Source of the DNA: Agarivorans sp. Alg241-V36
Lineage (GTDB): Bacteria > Pseudomonadota > Gammaproteobacteria > Enterobacterales > Celerinatantimonadaceae
NCBI RefSeq assembly: GCF_900537085.1
Contig: NZ_UNRE01000009.1
Location: forward strand, 129,001 to 193,000
Length of the DNA stretch: 64,000 bases
Reading direction: 5' to 3'
Shown: piece by piece, positions 34,110 to 43,399 of the stretch
Position numbering within the stretch: the stretch's first letter is position 1
How the letters are laid out: every line of letters begins with the position of its first letter
Notes under the pieces: generated by a model
What the model was told of the DNA's origin: nothing
Databases searched by the model: none
Seen by the model: the letters and a program-made list of their open reading frames with translations, nothing else
Position numbers and translations under genes: made by a program

Positions 34110-34895
34110 CTATTCTGTGAGTAATTTAATAGCCATAACTAGCAACAACAGCGCAAAGGCTTGTTTTAGTCGTCGCGCGGGCAAGCGATAAGCCAAACGG
34201 CTGCCTAAGCGAGCAAAAATAGAACTGGTTAATACAATGCCACACCAGGCAGGCAAATACACATAACCCAAGCTCCAGCTAGGTAGCTCTGCAACATGCC
34301 AACCGTTGTAGATATAAGAAATAGTGCCAACCAGCGCAATGGGGAGCCCACACACAGCAGAAATAGCGACGGCTTTTGGTGCAGGCACGCCAAACCAACT
34401 AAGACTAGGGAATGTAATGGTGCCTCCACCAATTCCAAACATTGCTGAAATACTTCCAACCAGCGTGCCTAACAGCCCTGTACCAATGGGTCCTGGTAAG
34501 CTTCTCTGCGCTTTGGGAGTTCGGCCAAACGCCATGTACGTAGCCATAAACAATAAGAAGGCAGCAAAGTAAGTGCTTAAGTGATCAGCGTGTAATTGTG
34601 TGGCTACCCAAGCGCCAATCATTGAACCAATAATTAGTCCAATGCCTAAGCGATTAACCACTTGCCAGTCAATCGAACCTCTGCAGTAATGGGCATAACT
34701 GGCGCTACTGGCGGTAACAATAATCGAGGCTAACGAAGTGCCAATGGCGAGATGAATAGCAGAGTCACTGGCAAAGCCCATGGCGCCAAAGCTACCAATT
34801 AGCACCGGTACAATCACAAGACCACCACCAATACCAAACAGCCCCGACATCAAGCCGGCTACTGCACCAATAAGCAGAAAGCTTAAAAACATCAC
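34110..34895 (-). CDS. TauE/SafE (TSUP) family anion exporter
   Basis: A 261-residue membrane protein with about eight spans and the internal repeat GAVAGLMSGLFGIGGGLVIV (first half) and LVGSISAMFGIGGGTITFPS (second half), the mark of the TSUP family. Members move sulfite, sulfonates or related anions; the substrate here is unknown. It is the first gene of a pair with the secreted protein downstream. Confidence 0.86.
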   Translation of the reverse strand: MMFLSFLLIGAVAGLMSGLFGIGGGLVIVPVLIGSFGAMGFASDSAIHLAIGTSLASIIVTASSASYAHYCRGSIDWQVVNRLGIGLIIGSMIGAWVATQLHADHLSTYFAAFLLFMATYMAFGRTPKAQRSLPGPIGTGLLGTLVGSISAMFGIGGGTITFPSLSWFGVPAPKAVAISAVCGLPIALVGTISYIYNGWHVAELPSWSLGYVYLPAWCGIVLTSSIFARLGSRLAYRLPARRLKQAFALLLLVMAIKLLTE

Positions 34896-34915
34896 AACAA
34901 TAACAGCGCTATTTG

Positions 34916-35098
34916 TTAGTTAATGCGCTCAGTCTGCGATATGCGTAAAGGTTGCGCAAGATTTTCTGCATCAGAATGGGAAAAATGCGAAGAAATATAA
35001 GGATGTACGCTGGACTCACCTACGCTTTTTAACTTGTAGGTGACAACAACTATCAGCATCAATACAACAACAATGCCTATTTGTAATGGGGATTTCAT
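34916..35098 (-). CDS. small single-span membrane protein
   Basis: A 60-residue protein starting MKSPLQIGIVVVLMLIVVVT (one span, residues about 6-20), followed by a polar tail with a His/Ser-rich stretch (HPYISSHFSHSDAENL). An upstream in-frame start (35137) adds 13 residues; the ATG at 35098 has a gagag ribosome site. No family recognised. It precedes the TSUP gene by 20 bases and could be part of that operon. Confidence 0.5.
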   Translation of the reverse strand: MKSPLQIGIVVVLMLIVVVTYKLKSVGESSVHPYISSHFSHSDAENLAQPLRISQTERIN

Positions 35099-35270
35099 AA
35101 CATCAAGCTCTCTGTTACGGGTATAAACGAACTTCATCCGTAAAGAGTTCTAAGACGCCCACTATAGCAAAAACATTTACAATAGCGAACGCTTTCCAGC
35201 TCAATAACTAAGCGCGGCGCTTATATGTGTTATTTAACTTTGTAATATGTGGATGACGCCACATATAAAT

Positions 35271-36335
35271 CTATTTGTGGTATTGAGCACTAAACTCATG
35301 AACAGCATCAATAAATGCTCCAGCGTGCTCAGGATTTACATCTGGGTGAATACCGTGACCTAAGTTAAACACATGGCCGTTACCTTCGCCAAAGCCCGCT
35401 AAAATAGTTTGTACTTCTTCGCGGATCCGCTCTAACGGTGCGTACAACATAGAAGGGTCCATATTGCCTTGCAGGGCAACCTTGTCACCTACACGCTTTT
35501 TAGCATCGGCAATATTAATGGTCCAATCTAGGCCAACTGCGTCACAACCGGTAGCGGCGATTTGCTCTAACCACTGGCCGCCATTTTTAGTAAACAAGGT
35601 CACAGGCACAGCTTGACCATTAACACTGCGGGTTAAACCATTAACGATCTTATGCATGTATTGCAACGAGAACTCGTTGTAGTCGCGTGGCGACAACACC
35701 CCGCCCCATGTATCAAATACCATCACCGATTGCGCACCAGCAGCGATTTGGGCATTCAAATAAAGAATTACCGAGTCGGCCAGTTTATCTAACAACATGT
35801 GCAGTGTTTTTGGCTCACTAAAGGCCATTTTTTTAATACCAGCAAAGGATTTGGTTGTGCCGCCCTCAACCATATAAGTTGCCAAGGTCCACGGGCTGCC
35901 AGAGAAGCCAATCAAAGGCACTTCACCTTTTAGCTCACGCTTAATGGTGCGAACCGCATTCATTACGTAGCCCAGCTCTTGCTCAGGATCTGGCACACCT
36001 AAGGCCTCAACCTGGGCTTTGCTGGTGACTGGGCGTTCAAACTTAGGGCCTTCTCCAGTAGAGAAGTACAAACCTAAGCCCATAGCATCGGGAATAGTAA
36101 GAATGTCTGAAAACAAAATAGCGGCATCAAGATCAAAACGACGCAATGGCTGCAAGGTAACTTCACAAGCCAAATCAGCGTCGCGGCATACCGACATAAA
36201 ATCACCGGCGCCAGCGCGAACTTCGCGATACTCTGGCAAATAGCGCCCAGCTTGACGCATCATCCAAACTGGCGTCACATCAACTGGCTGCTTTAACAGT
36301 GCGCGCAAATAGCGATCGTTTTTGAGTTCCGACAT
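35271..36335 (-). CDS. hemE: uroporphyrinogen decarboxylase
   Basis: HemE removes four carboxyl groups from uroporphyrinogen III to give coproporphyrinogen III in haem synthesis. The 354-residue product (E. coli 354) has the start-signature [49 protein letters not shown] and [17 protein letters not shown]. It follows nudC on the same strand, the usual rsd/nudC/hemE neighbourhood. Confidence 0.98.
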   Translation of the reverse strand: MSELKNDRYLRALLKQPVDVTPVWMMRQAGRYLPEYREVRAGAGDFMSVCRDADLACEVTLQPLRRFDLDAAILFSDILTIPDAMGLGLYFSTGEGPKFERPVTSKAQVEALGVPDPEQELGYVMNAVRTIKRELKGEVPLIGFSGSPWTLATYMVEGGTTKSFAGIKKMAFSEPKTLHMLLDKLADSVILYLNAQIAAGAQSVMVFDTWGGVLSPRDYNEFSLQYMHKIVNGLTRSVNGQAVPVTLFTKNGGQWLEQIAATGCDAVGLDWTINIADAKKRVGDKVALQGNMDPSMLYAPLERIREEVQTILAGFGEGNGHVFNLGHGIHPDVNPEHAGAFIDAVHEFSAQYHK

Positions 36336-36436
36336 ACCTTTCCCAATTATCTGAAATTTTAGCTAGAGCATTGTAACTAGCTGCCTTAACAACTCAAGCC
36401 TTTAGCACTAGCAATGGGCAATTCTGTAACGGTTTA

Positions 36437-37234
36437 TCACTTATTGTGGCTAAGTTGCTCAGTCCAATGGTCAATCATTTCGCGGGCAATGGTGCCTGGT
36501 GGGGGTAAATGCGGCAATTGGCTAACATCAAACCATTGTGCATCGGCCAATTCTCGGCGATCGATGTGAATGTCACCGCTGTCATATTCTGCAAAATAAG
36601 CAGCCATTAACGAGTGTGGGAAGGCCCAGGGTTGGCTTTTCCAATAGCGTAGATTTTTTATTCGCAAACCGGTTTCTTCACTCACCTCACGATGAACCGT
36701 ATGTTCCAGCGTTTCACCAGCCTCTACAAAACCAGCAATAGCAGTGTAAATAGGCTGCTCTTGCTTTTGATGACGACGATGATTAGCCAGCAGCACCTTA
36801 GTGCCACGGCTAATCAATACTATAATGCTTGGTGAAATGCGCGGGTAAGCGCGGAAGCCACATTGCTGGCATTGCATCGCTAACTCCCAGTCCACTCTCT
36901 GCAATGCCTCGCCGCAGCTACCACAAAAGCGGTGAGTTTTTAGAAACAAAGCGAATTGCTGCGCCTTACCCACTAAATCAAATAGCTGGCTATTCAGCAG
37001 CGCCATACTGGCACGCAGCTCTACCCATTCGCCCATGCCCAAATCAATCGGCTCGGCAAGTTCTAGGCGCAAGCAAGCTTCACCTCGATAGTGAGAAAAA
37101 CGTTCAACTTGGGAAAAATCCAACTCTGGCAATGGCAGATCGTCAACATCGCCATAGGGGATCCGTTCCCCTTGAGGAATAACGAGTATTTGGTTACCAC
37201 AGGTGAAAAACCACCAGCCAAATTGCTTATTCAC
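36437..37234 (-). CDS. nudC: NAD+ diphosphatase / NAD-cap hydrolase NudC
   Basis: NudC splits NAD(H) and removes NAD caps from RNA. The 265-residue product has the zinc ribbon (CGSCGE ... MQCQQCG) and the Nudix box GFVEAGETLEHTVHREVSEE followed by TGL, with the NudC-specific SQPWAFPHSLM downstream. It is divergent from rsd and upstream of hemE. Confidence 0.96.
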   Translation of the reverse strand: MNKQFGWWFFTCGNQILVIPQGERIPYGDVDDLPLPELDFSQVERFSHYRGEACLRLELAEPIDLGMGEWVELRASMALLNSQLFDLVGKAQQFALFLKTHRFCGSCGEALQRVDWELAMQCQQCGFRAYPRISPSIIVLISRGTKVLLANHRRHQKQEQPIYTAIAGFVEAGETLEHTVHREVSEETGLRIKNLRYWKSQPWAFPHSLMAAYFAEYDSGDIHIDRRELADAQWFDVSQLPHLPPPGTIAREMIDHWTEQLSHNK

Positions 37235-37419
37235 GGTTCGTCCTTTTCTATCGTGCGCTTGCTCAATTAGCGAATAATGACCAAGCTTACACTACATAAC
37301 AAGCTTTTACCGACTGACAAATGTTTAGCCACGCCGCACTTAAACTAAATATCGGTTGACGAGAGCCGCGATTTTATTTAGTTATAGTTACATAAATTAG
37401 GGAACTAGGAGCAAGAGCG

Positions 37420-37899
37420 ATGCTAAGCAAACTAGAACAAGCTCAAGCCAAATGGGGAGGCGCCAGTCAAGTTATTGATGCTTGGCTAGATGCCAGAAAA
37501 CAGTTACTCATCGCTTATTGTGAATTGGCAGGGCTACCACCTTACGACAGTGACGAACGCTCACTGCCCGCACTATCTCAAATTACTCAGTTTTGCCAAC
37601 AGCTGGTTGATTACGCCTCCACCGGCCATTTCGAAATCTACGAGCAAATTGTTAGTGAATGCGCCAACGACGGGGACACTCTACCCGGCGAGAAGTTGCT
37701 TCCACAAATTACCGAAACAACCGACACGGCCTTAGCCTTTAATGACAAATACGCCGAAGTAAATGAAGATTTAGAACTAGGCAGCTTTGATAAAGATTTG
37801 TCGCTACTGGGTCAAGAAATGGAAGTGCGCTTTGCCATTGAAGATGAGTTACTGGATCACCTTTACCAGCACAGTCAACAAAGCGAAGCGGCGGAATAA
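37420..37899 (+). CDS. rsd: anti-sigma-70 factor Rsd
   Basis: Rsd binds the housekeeping sigma factor in stationary phase and frees core polymerase for alternative sigmas. The 159-residue protein has the Rsd/AlgQ start MLSKLEQAQAKWGGASQVID followed by WLDARKQLLIAYCEL, with SLPALSQITQFCQQLVDYAS and GHFEIYEQIVSE next. The length fits the family. The divergent nudC-hemE pair is the standard context. Confidence 0.93.
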   Translation: MLSKLEQAQAKWGGASQVIDAWLDARKQLLIAYCELAGLPPYDSDERSLPALSQITQFCQQLVDYASTGHFEIYEQIVSECANDGDTLPGEKLLPQITETTDTALAFNDKYAEVNEDLELGSFDKDLSLLGQEMEVRFAIEDELLDHLYQHSQQSEAAE

Positions 37900-37943
37900 A
37901 TACCAAGGCCTACGATAGCCCTTGGTAATACAAAAAAGCCATA

Positions 37944-37974
37944 AAAAAACGCAGCACCTAGTGCTGCGTTTTTT
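37944..37974. terminator. bidirectional terminator between rsd and fkpA
   Basis: AAAAAACGCAGCAC, loop CTA, GTGCTGCGTTTTTT: perfect 14-bp stem with T runs on both strands, between convergent genes. Confidence 0.95.
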
Positions 37975-37993
37975 GTTTTAGCTTCAAGCTTGA

Positions 37994-38761
37994 TTAGCTA
38001 GCTGGAGTTTCTGCAGCTGGTGCATCAGCTTTTTCGATTTCGATTAGCTCAACTTCGAATACCAAGATAGAGTTTGGTGGAATGCTACCAGCACCGTTTT
38101 CACCATAACCTAACTCAGAAGGGATGAAGAACTTGTACTTCGCACCCTTAGACATTAGCTGAACGCCTTCTGTCCAACCAGGGATTACACGGTTAAGTGG
38201 GAATGTTGCTGGCTCACCACGGTCGTAAGAGCTATCAAAAGTAGAACCGTCAGTTAGGGTACCTTTGTAGTGAACTGTTACAGTATCTGCAGCGCTTGGC
38301 TTGTCGCCTTCAGCAGCTGTTAGTACTTCAAATTGAAGACCAGACTCAGTTACCGTTACGCCTTCACGCGCAGCGTTATCGGTCAAGTACTTGTCGCTTT
38401 CAGCTTTAGCAGCGGCTGCATCTTCAGCAGCTTTAGCTTCAACTAAACCAGCAAGTTTTTCGTCTAGTGCTTTAAGAGACGCTTGAATGTCTTCTTCAGA
38501 CATAGCGACTTCGCCGCTAAGTCCGTCTTGCATACCTTTAAGAACCAATGCGTTGTCTAATTCAAGACCAAGTTCTTTTTGCTGTTCTAAAGTTGTCGCA
38601 ATGTAGCGAGAAACAGAAGCACCGATAGCATAAGCTTGCTGTTGGTCTACATTTTCTAAGGCAACTTGAGCTGCCGCTGGAGCTTCAGCTTTTTCTTCCT
38701 GACAGCCAGTTACGGCCAAAATCGAGGCGGCTAAAACCGACACGGCAAAATACTTTTTCAT
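37994..38761 (-). CDS. fkpA: FkpA-type peptidyl-prolyl isomerase lipoprotein
   Basis: A 255-residue protein with a lipoprotein signal (MKKYFAVSVLAASILAVTGC; lipobox VTGC), an N-terminal dimer/helical domain (about 35-120, Ala/Asp/Glu-rich) and a C-terminal FKBP domain with VTVHYKGTLTDGSTFDSSYD, FPLNRVIPGWTEGVQLMSKG and IPSELGYGENGAGSIPPNSI. It assists folding of periplasmic and outer-membrane proteins. The slyX neighbourhood is usual for fkpA. Confidence 0.92.
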   Translation of the reverse strand: MKKYFAVSVLAASILAVTGCQEEKAEAPAAAQVALENVDQQQAYAIGASVSRYIATTLEQQKELGLELDNALVLKGMQDGLSGEVAMSEEDIQASLKALDEKLAGLVEAKAAEDAAAAKAESDKYLTDNAAREGVTVTESGLQFEVLTAAEGDKPSAADTVTVHYKGTLTDGSTFDSSYDRGEPATFPLNRVIPGWTEGVQLMSKGAKYKFFIPSELGYGENGAGSIPPNSILVFEVELIEIEKADAPAAETPAS

Positions 38762-38908
38762 TCATTTATCTCCAATAGAGTCGCATTAAATCTGTGGCAT
38801 TGCGTGCAAGATCATTATGAATAATTAAACACTTAGCCGACAAAGCCCTTATACTAACCCTATTAGTCAACACAACCTAGTGACAGTTCCGTAAAAAAAC
38901 GTAAAAAA

Positions 38909-39886
38909 ATGACATTTATTAAGTTGTTTGTGATTTATGGTATCGCTTTACTACTCAGTAGTTGTAGTGACGATGCTCCCCCGCTAAGTAGTTGGCAACA
39001 GGCTACCGACGGCGCTTATGCAGCCGATTTCTCTAGTGACGGTAGCTTGAGTTTAGTCTCATCAATTCATCATGGTTTAAGCCTTTGGGATGTAAAGCAA
39101 CAACGTCAACTGTTTCAGTGGGATCATCAAAACCAGCAAAATAACCAAGTATTTTTGGTTAAAATTGCCGAAGGTAGTCAGTTTGCGGTGAGCGCTAGCC
39201 GCGATGATTTTGTCGTTTGGGACATCAATAGTGGGCAAGCTTTAGGTTACTGGAAGCTCAGCGAATCAAGCATTCGCGACATCGCTTTATCCAGCAATGG
39301 CCAACAAGTGCTAATTGGCTTGGGCGATGGCAAAGTGATTCACCTTAACTTGGTATCAGGCCGCCGCTTAGAGTTTTTAGGCCACAGCGAAAAAATTAAT
39401 TCAGTCGCGCTATCGGCCAACGGGCGCTATGCCCTCACTGGCGGCAACGACTACCAAGCGCTGTTTTGGGATACTCAAAGCGCCCAAGTCATTTTACGCT
39501 TCCCTCACCAAGGGCGAGTCTCTTCGGTGGCCCTTGAGTCTAATGGCAACTACGCCTTTACCTCTGACAACGGCAAGCTTGCCCGAGTATGGGCGCTACC
39601 AAGTGGCGAGCAGGTGAGTAAGCTCAAGCTCACCGCCAGACAAAACATTTTCTCTTATGTTAGCTTTACCAATAATGGTGAATGGCTAATCACTGGCTCT
39701 GCGGCGAGAAAGCTCAGTTTATGGCACGTGTCCAGCGGCCAAGCCTTGCAAGATTGGCTGGTCACCCCTACCAAGAAAACCCGCCCCAAAAGCGCAGTTG
39801 TGTATAGCGCAGTGATGCTTGATAATGGCCAGCTAGCGAGCGCAAGCTCCAGTGGATTGGTCGAAATTTGGCAGGTTAAAAAGTAG
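38909..39886 (+). CDS. WD40-repeat lipoprotein
   Basis: A 325-residue protein with a lipoprotein signal (lipobox LLSSC, Cys near 19) and five or six WD40-like beta-propeller blades. Blade motifs such as SLWDVKQ, VVWDINSGQALGYWK, ALFWDTQSAQVI, ARVWALPSGEQV and SLWHVSSGQALQDW are visible. It is probably a protein-binding platform tethered to the outer or inner membrane. slyX starts one base after its stop. Confidence 0.82.
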   Translation: MTFIKLFVIYGIALLLSSCSDDAPPLSSWQQATDGAYAADFSSDGSLSLVSSIHHGLSLWDVKQQRQLFQWDHQNQQNNQVFLVKIAEGSQFAVSASRDDFVVWDINSGQALGYWKLSESSIRDIALSSNGQQVLIGLGDGKVIHLNLVSGRRLEFLGHSEKINSVALSANGRYALTGGNDYQALFWDTQSAQVILRFPHQGRVSSVALESNGNYAFTSDNGKLARVWALPSGEQVSKLKLTARQNIFSYVSFTNNGEWLITGSAARKLSLWHVSSGQALQDWLVTPTKKTRPKSAVVYSAVMLDNGQLASASSSGLVEIWQVKK

Positions 39887-39887
39887 T

Positions 39888-40109
39888 ATGAATCAGCAAG
39901 AATTAGAAAGTGTTATTGAACGCTTAGAAACAAAACTGGCCTTTCAAGAGGACACAATAGAACAACTAAATCTCGCCTTGCAGAGCCAGCAAAACCAATT
40001 AGAAACTTTAGAGCACCAATTTAAGCTGATTAGAGCCAAACTGTTTGAGGGCGATGGCAGCGCGGCAGTTGCTCCGCAAGAACAAGAAACACCTCCTCCT
40101 CACTACTAA
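39888..40109 (+). CDS. slyX: SlyX protein
   Basis: A 73-residue coiled-coil protein: MNQQELESVIERLETKLAFQ, then EDTIEQLNLALQSQQ, ending with the family signature PPPHY. Function unknown; linked by neighbourhood to fkpA and peptidyl-prolyl isomerases. The reading frame is open further upstream, but the ATG at 39888 gives the usual start, one base after the WD40 gene. Confidence 0.92.
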   Translation: MNQQELESVIERLETKLAFQEDTIEQLNLALQSQQNQLETLEHQFKLIRAKLFEGDGSAAVAPQEQETPPPHY

Positions 40110-40117
40110 GCGCCGCT

Positions 40118-40615
40118 ATGTCTCAGTCATTTCGTTTAGCCCAGCAGGCCGATTTGCCCAGTATTGTGGAGATCTATAACTCCACTATTGCCTCTCGCAA
40201 AGTAACGGCTGATACCGAGCCACAATCCGTGGCCTCTCGCCAAGCTTGGTTTGAGCAACATCAAAACCCCAAGCGCCCTTTGTACGTGCTTGAGCAGGCT
40301 GGCGAAGTGATTGCTTGGTTAAGCTTTAGTGATTTTTATGGTCGGCCGGCCTACCAACATAGCGCAGAGATAAGCTTATACTTGGCAGAAAGCCAACGTG
40401 GCAAAGGTTTAGGTAGCAAGTTATTAATTGAAGCTGAAAGCTTAGCCAAAAAGCTCGGAATAGAAATCCTACTGGCCTTCATATTTAGTCACAACACCCC
40501 AAGCTTACAGCTATTTGAAAAGCTCGCTTATCAGCACTGGGGGCAACTTCCTAATGTAGCCAGAATGGATCAACAAGACTTTAGCTTAACTATTTTAGGC
40601 AAGCCACTCACTTAA
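40118..40615 (+). CDS. GNAT acetyltransferase (phosphinothricin acetyltransferase-like)
   Basis: A 165-residue GNAT enzyme. FRLAQQADLPSIVEIYNSTI at the start, the acetyl-CoA loop ESQRGKGLGSKLLIEAESLA, and the phosphinothricin-type segment LLAFIFSHNTPSLQLFEKLA with YQHWGQLPNVARMD. The acceptor is unknown; methionine sulfoximine or related amino acids are common. It follows slyX by eight bases. Confidence 0.85.
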   Translation: MSQSFRLAQQADLPSIVEIYNSTIASRKVTADTEPQSVASRQAWFEQHQNPKRPLYVLEQAGEVIAWLSFSDFYGRPAYQHSAEISLYLAESQRGKGLGSKLLIEAESLAKKLGIEILLAFIFSHNTPSLQLFEKLAYQHWGQLPNVARMDQQDFSLTILGKPLT

Positions 40616-40643
40616 ACCGGCCCAAACTCCACCAGCAACAAAC

Positions 40644-41645
40644 TTAGTTAGACAAAATGGGAGAAAATACCACTGGCTGGCTAAGCAACATAACGCCCCC
40701 GATAAAACAAATCAGACTAGCCGCAACGAGCTTAGCGCTAAGGCGAAACACTTGGTATTTTCGACCAGAAAGCGCCGAGTAGCGTTTAGCGAACTTCCCT
40801 CCAGATAACGACAGCCAAGCTAACAGCCCAATTGCTACCGCAGTGCCAAAGCCCATGGCCAAAGCACTAATTACGCCCAACCAATACACGTTCAGAGACT
40901 TGGCAAAAATAAGCGCCATTAAAGCGCCACTGCAAGGGCGAATGCCGATACTAAAAACAATGGCTAAGTAGTCTTTACGGCTGTTTGCGTGGCTAAGCAT
41001 GTCTGCGTTGGCGACATGCTGGTGTCCACAATCACAAGTGTCACTAGCGGCGCTTCCAACTGCTGCAAAGGGAACAGCGCTCACTTTAAGCTGCTCGCCT
41101 ATTATTGGCTGCTTAATGCTAACAATACTCTTGGATTTTGTTGATGCGAAATACTGCTTAAGCGCTTTCCAGGCGACGATTAAACCGAGCAGTATCATTG
41201 CAACATAACTCATGTTAATGAGGTGCTCAGCTTGGGCATTAATTTGGCTAATACCGCTATCAAGTACCAGTAAAAGTACACTGACTAAGCTAATCGCGAC
41301 TATGGCTTGCAACATGGCGGCACATAAAGAGAGCTTGAGGCTCGTTTTAAGCTTCGCCGGATGAGTGCTGAGATAAGTCGACATAATCACCTTGCCATGC
41401 CCAGGGCCAACCGCATGTAAAAAGCCATAACTAAGGCTAGCAATTAAGGTGGTCCACATAGCCTCAACCGGGTGCTGTGACGCCAAATTGAATAGCTGAC
41501 TAATATAGCGACTCAGTTCCATTTGCCAGCGTTGAGACTGCAGCCAAAATTGAGGAAACGCCTGCCACAAGTAAAAACCTACTAAGCCTATTAGCAGCAA
41601 AGTTGTTAGCAATAACAGCGCAGGTCGGTGGTTACGATTCATCAT
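40644..41645 (-). CDS. NicO/RcnA-family divalent metal permease
   Basis: A 333-residue membrane protein of the NicO family, with the conserved TM motif SYGFLHAVGPGHGKVIMSTY and, later, SIGIRPCSGALMALIFAKSL. A central His/Cys stretch (DTCDCGHQHVANAD) suits metal binding. Most relatives are annotated as nickel/cobalt exporters, but here the gene ends a zinc-uptake operon under a Zur-like site, so zinc transport is more likely (inference). Start ATG at 41645 has gag before it; a GTG at 41666 would overlap the upstream gene. Confidence 0.82.
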   Translation of the reverse strand: MMNRNHRPALLLLTTLLLIGLVGFYLWQAFPQFWLQSQRWQMELSRYISQLFNLASQHPVEAMWTTLIASLSYGFLHAVGPGHGKVIMSTYLSTHPAKLKTSLKLSLCAAMLQAIVAISLVSVLLLVLDSGISQINAQAEHLINMSYVAMILLGLIVAWKALKQYFASTKSKSIVSIKQPIIGEQLKVSAVPFAAVGSAASDTCDCGHQHVANADMLSHANSRKDYLAIVFSIGIRPCSGALMALIFAKSLNVYWLGVISALAMGFGTAVAIGLLAWLSLSGGKFAKRYSALSGRKYQVFRLSAKLVAASLICFIGGVMLLSQPVVFSPILSN

Positions 41646-41652
41646 TAATACT

Positions 41653-42318
41653 CTAGGGGAGTTCACAGCTAATTAAACCTTGTTGAGTAAATAGTTTTCC
41701 CAGTTCTTGGTCTGGCGCGGCATCGGCTGGCAAGGCGAGAGCATAACTAATCTGCTCCGCGCTGGGTTTGGGTTCTTCAATCGATTTGCTACAAGCCGCT
41801 TGTAATTCGATGGCTAGTTCAAGATCTGTAGCGCTACGCCAAGCCATGTCGATGTAATAACTAGGATCAAAAACTTGAACATCTAAATGCCCTTGCTGCA
41901 ATTGAATAGGCTCTTTAAAGGTGAGATAGAAACTAAGGCTAACGTTAAGCCCTTGAACACTAAGCCGCTGCTTACTTGCCCCCGCCAAGGCTACCGGCTG
42001 TTGCTCCCAAGTAACCTGAGTAAAGTAGGAAAACTCACTAATATTATTAACGATGTCTTGCGCCATTCGCGCCAGTGTTTGCTCGCGCGAGCTTGCTTCT
42101 AGATTTTCACCTTCCAGCATATAGGCTGATGTCATGGGGTCAAATTGCCACACCATGCCGATACCCTTGATTTGCTGATTTTTGCCATCAACATAGCTTT
42201 TCACATCAACCCAAGAGTGAGGGTGGGCATTCACGCCTAAGGGCGCCAAGCAAAACATGGCGGCCCATAGGATTAAAGCGGGTAATCTCAGCCCCGTTAA
42301 ACACTTACTTAAGTGCAT
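41653..42318 (-). CDS. DUF1007 periplasmic protein
   Basis: A 221-residue exported protein. A signal-like hydrophobic N-terminus (LRLPALILWAAMFCLAPLGV) is followed by the DUF1007 start NAHPHSWVDVKSYVDGKNQQ with two His close to the N-terminus. DUF1007 genes are usually next to NicO-family permeases, as here, suggesting a metal-handling partner of the permease. It starts inside the 3' end of znuA (14-base overlap), implying translational coupling. A TTG further upstream is discounted. Confidence 0.8.
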   Translation of the reverse strand: MHLSKCLTGLRLPALILWAAMFCLAPLGVNAHPHSWVDVKSYVDGKNQQIKGIGMVWQFDPMTSAYMLEGENLEASSREQTLARMAQDIVNNISEFSYFTQVTWEQQPVALAGASKQRLSVQGLNVSLSFYLTFKEPIQLQQGHLDVQVFDPSYYIDMAWRSATDLELAIELQAACSKSIEEPKPSAEQISYALALPADAAPDQELGKLFTQQGLISCELP

Positions 42319-43399
42319 TAACCAAGGTAGCAATATTGTGTTGCATCATAGTGATATAAGTAGCAGCAGGTTCATCGGCACTTGATAATGCATCAGAATA
42401 AAGCTCTCCGCCAATCACAACACCGGTTTCGCGAGCGATTTGCTCAATTAAACGCGGATTAGACACGTTTTCCACAAACACCGCTTGAATATTTTGTTCA
42501 CGTATCTGGTTAATAATTTTTACTACATCGGCCGCTGAGGCTTCTGCTTCGGTACTCATGCCCTGAGGAGCAGAGAAATGAAAGCCGTAATCTCTCGCTA
42601 AGTAACTAAACGCATCATGCGAGGTGATAACATTGCGTTTATTGGCCGGTACCTGCGCCATTTGATTTTCTAATGAAGATTGCAGCTCAGTAAGTTCTGC
42701 TAGGTATGCCTTAGCGTTAGCCTCAAAGTAAGCTTGGTTCTCTGGAGAAACCTTAATCAAAGCGGCCAGAATATTACTCACATAAGTGCGCGCATTTATC
42801 ACACTGTGCCAAGCATGTGGGTCAAATTCGCCATGATGATGCCCGTGATGAGCGTCAGCATGGTGTTCTTCTTCATCATGATGTGCAGTTTCGCCTTCAT
42901 GGTGCTTCTCTTCGCCATGATGCCCTGCTTCGCCTTCATGATACTTTTCTTCATCATGGTGCGCGGTTTCGCCTTCATGATGCTTTTCTTCGTCGTGATT
43001 AACGGCTTCACCTTCATGGTGTTCTTCCTCATCACCATGGTGTTCATCTTCGTCTTCTAAGCGAATAATATCCACGCCATCGCTAGCGCTTAGCAATAAA
43101 CCTTTAAACTCGGCCGCTTCTACCAAGCGCTCCATCCACCCTTCAAAACCCAAGCCATTTATCACTAAAAGATCAGCATGAGCAACCGCTTGAGCATCTG
43201 CCGGAGAAGGCTGATAAACATGAGCATCTCCATTTGGTCCCACCAAATTAGTGAGTTCAACTTGCTCGCCGCCAACTTGCTGCACTAAGTCTTGTAGCAC
43301 ACTAAAACTGGTGACTACTTTCACCGGTGCGGCAAAACTCAATGAGGGAATAAGTAGTAACAAACAGAGCACACGGGGAGTAATGTATCGGCGAATCAT
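42305..43399 (-). CDS. znuA: zinc ABC transporter substrate-binding protein ZnuA
   Basis: A 364-residue periplasmic zinc binder with a signal peptide (about 1-23), VVTSFSVLQDLVQQVGGEQV, and metal-ligand His in GDAHVYQPSPAD, FDPHAWH and SHDAFSYLARDYG. Between about residues 115 and 190 it carries a long His/Glu-rich loop made of four 13-residue repeats of the type HHEGETAHHDEEK, longer than usual. Stop overlaps DUF1007 start; start overlaps znuB by four bases. Confidence 0.95.
   Translation of the reverse strand: MIRRYITPRVLCLLLLIPSLSFAAPVKVVTSFSVLQDLVQQVGGEQVELTNLVGPNGDAHVYQPSPADAQAVAHADLLVINGLGFEGWMERLVEAAEFKGLLLSASDGVDIIRLEDEDEHHGDEEEHHEGEAVNHDEEKHHEGETAHHDEEKYHEGEAGHHGEEKHHEGETAHHDEEEHHADAHHGHHHGEFDPHAWHSVINARTYVSNILAALIKVSPENQAYFEANAKAYLAELTELQSSLENQMAQVPANKRNVITSHDAFSYLARDYGFHFSAPQGMSTEAEASAADVVKIINQIREQNIQAVFVENVSNPRLIEQIARETGVVIGGELYSDALSSADEPAATYITMMQHNIATLVNALK
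42861..43016 (-). repeat. four tandem 39-bp repeats encoding the ZnuA His-rich loop
   Basis: The units begin at 42861, 42900, 42939 and 42978 with an exact 39-base period and a partial fifth unit after 43017. Each encodes a 13-residue block with alternating His and acidic residues. The copies have diverged at several bases. Confidence 0.92.

Noticed and set aside
42734-43060. Plus-strand 108-codon open frame rich in Phe and Met opposite znuA
   Set aside because: It is the antisense reading of the His/Glu repeat array; the composition is forced by the repeats, and it has no ribosome site or known pattern.
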